Shown: positions 6,233 through 7,037 of the stretch, one piece after another
How positions within the stretch are numbered: position 1 is the first letter of the stretch
Layout of the letters: every line of letters starts with the position of its first letter
Assembly (NCBI GenBank): GCA_021841725.1
Contig: JAKCEC010000066.1
Coordinates: forward strand, 1 to 7,037
Length of the DNA: 7,037 bases
Direction: 5' to 3'
From: Actinomycetes bacterium
GTDB lineage: Bacteria > Actinomycetota > Acidimicrobiia > Acidimicrobiales > RAAP-2
Program-made: the position numbers and the translations under genes
The notes under the pieces: model-generated
Database searches by the model: none
Told to the model about the DNA's origin: nothing
Seen by the model: only the letters and a program-made list of their open reading frames with translations

Positions 6233-6688
6233 ATGGCCGTATTCTTCTGGGTTGTCATCATTGTGATGAGTTCTCTGGCGGAGTTGCACACCAACGCCCT
6301 GGCGGCCCTCTTCGTGGGCGTGGGGGCGGGCGTGGCCTTCGTCGTGGCCCTGGGGGGTGCGTCGTTCCCGGTGCAGGCGCTGGTGTGGTTACTCGTGACC
6401 GCCACCACCATGGCCTTCGTGCGTCCGCTGGCGCTCAAGAAGTTGCGCTCGCCCGGCGGTGACCTGGCCCACCCGATCTCCACCAGTCTGACCGGCCAAT
6501 TCGGCGTGGTCGACGAGGAGGTCGGCGACGAGGTCCACCCGGGTCGCGTCACCATCCGCGGCGAACACTGGCGCGCGGTGAGCGACGCCGGTACGAACAT
6601 CGCGGTGGCCACCCCGGTGGTGGTCACCAAGGCCTTCGGCACGACCCTGTGGGTGGAACCGCGCGACCGCGCCGCGCCGTCGTCCTAG
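6233..6688 (+). CDS. NfeD-like membrane protein (short form: transmembrane helices plus OB-fold)
   Basis: This 151-residue protein has the build of short NfeD-family proteins. Hydrophobic helices lie at about 3-14, 22-41 and 47-65, with the family-like acidic residue in SSLAELHTNAL and the RPLALKKL basic turn at the membrane exit. A soluble C-terminal domain (about 84-142) follows that resembles the NfeD OB-fold, with GQFGVVDEEV, VTIRGEHWRAVSD and TPVVVTKAFGTTLWVEP. NfeD proteins usually partner with SPFH/stomatin proteins in membrane microdomains; the biochemical role is unclear. Here the likely partner is the convergent frame at the right edge rather than a co-transcribed gene. The start is ATG 6233, supported by the TATACT box. 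The TAG stop shares CTAG with the opposing gene. The family call rests on architecture and remembered consensus and is fairly sure. Confidence 0.82.
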   Translation: MAVFFWVVIIVMSSLAELHTNALAALFVGVGAGVAFVVALGGASFPVQALVWLLVTATTMAFVRPLALKKLRSPGGDLAHPISTSLTGQFGVVDEEVGDEVHPGRVTIRGEHWRAVSDAGTNIAVATPVVVTKAFGTTLWVEPRDRAAPSS

Positions 6689-7037
6689 GCGGGGGGCGCG
6701 GAGGGCGAAGCGACCGGGACGTCGGCCATCACGCTGCGTAGCGCCTGGGCGGCCCCGAGGAGGGCGGCACTCTCGGCGGGGATGATCAGTTTGGTGTTCT
6801 CGGACGCGGCGAACTTGGCGAGGGTGTCGAGCTGCAGGATTGCCACCAGGGTCGGGTCCGGTGTCTGGTCCTTGATGGCGGGGTAGACCAGGGCGTCGGC
6901 CTGCGCGAAAACGTCGGCCCGTCCGGAGGCGATTTGCGCGCCGTGCTCGGCGTAGCGCTCATCGGGATGGCCGGCGGCCGCGCCGGCGCCGGCTTCGACC
7001 GGGACGTTGTGGCCGGCCTTGGTGCGGAGCGGAACTG
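6685..7037 (-). CDS. Right-edge partial frame: SPFH/stomatin-like C-terminus joined to an AlaDH/PntA-like N-terminal segment
   Basis: An open minus-strand frame of 116 codons runs off the window and ends in TAG at 6685. The C-terminal part (about 6685-6880) reads AIKDQTPDPTLVAILQLDTL, then ENTKLIIPAESAALLG, like the closing region of SPFH/Band 7 (stomatin) proteins, plus an Ala/Pro tail. The preceding part (about 6883-7035) instead reads like the N-terminal domain of alanine dehydrogenase / NAD(P) transhydrogenase alpha (PntA): AGHNVPVEAGAGAAAGHPDE, Y-A-E-H-GAQI, then DVFAQADALVYP. SPFH proteins normally have a helical Ala/Glu-rich region there. No frameshift or stop lies between the halves. 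It may be a genuine fusion, a deletion scar (pseudogene) or an assembly join near a contig end. An SPFH gene beside NfeD is expected; the PntA part is not. The start lies outside the window. Confidence 0.6.
   Translation of the reverse strand, partial: VPLRTKAGHNVPVEAGAGAAAGHPDERYAEHGAQIASGRADVFAQADALVYPAIKDQTPDPTLVAILQLDTLAKFAASENTKLIIPAESAALLGAAQALRSVMADVPVASPSAPPA

Noticed and set aside
6092..6289. N-terminal extension of dxs to an upstream ATG at 6289
   Set aside because: The extra 66 residues are basic low-complexity sequence unlike Dxs, would overlap the NfeD-like gene and would cross both promoters and the palindrome. GTG 6091 fits family length.

Overview
This is a high-GC chromosomal segment carrying housekeeping genes in an actinobacterial arrangement. 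FtsE and Dxs closely resemble mycobacterial-type proteins as I remember them, RF2 has no programmed frameshift, and several genes look leaderless. A deep-branching actinomycete, for example of the class Acidimicrobiia, is a reasonable inference but is not proven from the sequence.

Layout. The left half (1-3711) is on the + strand. It holds the 3' part of secA (preprotein translocase ATPase, cut by the window edge), prfB (peptide chain release factor 2) overlapping it by 14 bases, a 123-base gap with a probable promoter, leader hairpin and strong Shine-Dalgarno, and the division genes ftsE and ftsX with a 1-base stop/start overlap. The middle (3708-6091) is on the - strand: dxs (first enzyme of the MEP isoprenoid pathway) followed 62 bases later by msrB (methionine-R-sulfoxide reductase). 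ftsX and msrB converge and share the stop tetranucleotide CTAG. A 141-base divergent region (6092-6232) separates dxs from a + strand NfeD-like membrane protein. It contains a near-perfect 30-base palindrome almost equidistant from both start codons. At the right edge an open - strand frame converges on the NfeD gene, again through a shared CTAG. Its C-terminal half looks like the end of an SPFH/stomatin-family protein. Its upstream half looks like the N-terminal domain of alanine dehydrogenase / transhydrogenase alpha (PntA).

Functionally, secA and prfB serve secretion and translation termination, and FtsEX couples divisome assembly to cell-wall hydrolysis. Dxs feeds isoprenoid (quinone, lipid carrier) synthesis, MsrB repairs oxidised protein methionines, and NfeD and SPFH proteins usually act together on membrane microdomains. 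No RNA gene, CRISPR array, insertion sequence or phage gene is visible.

Most of the window is ordinary. The features worth a second look are the chimeric right-edge frame, the repeated CTAG convergent stops, the central palindrome, and the repeated -10/short-spacer/start pattern that suggests leaderless mRNAs.
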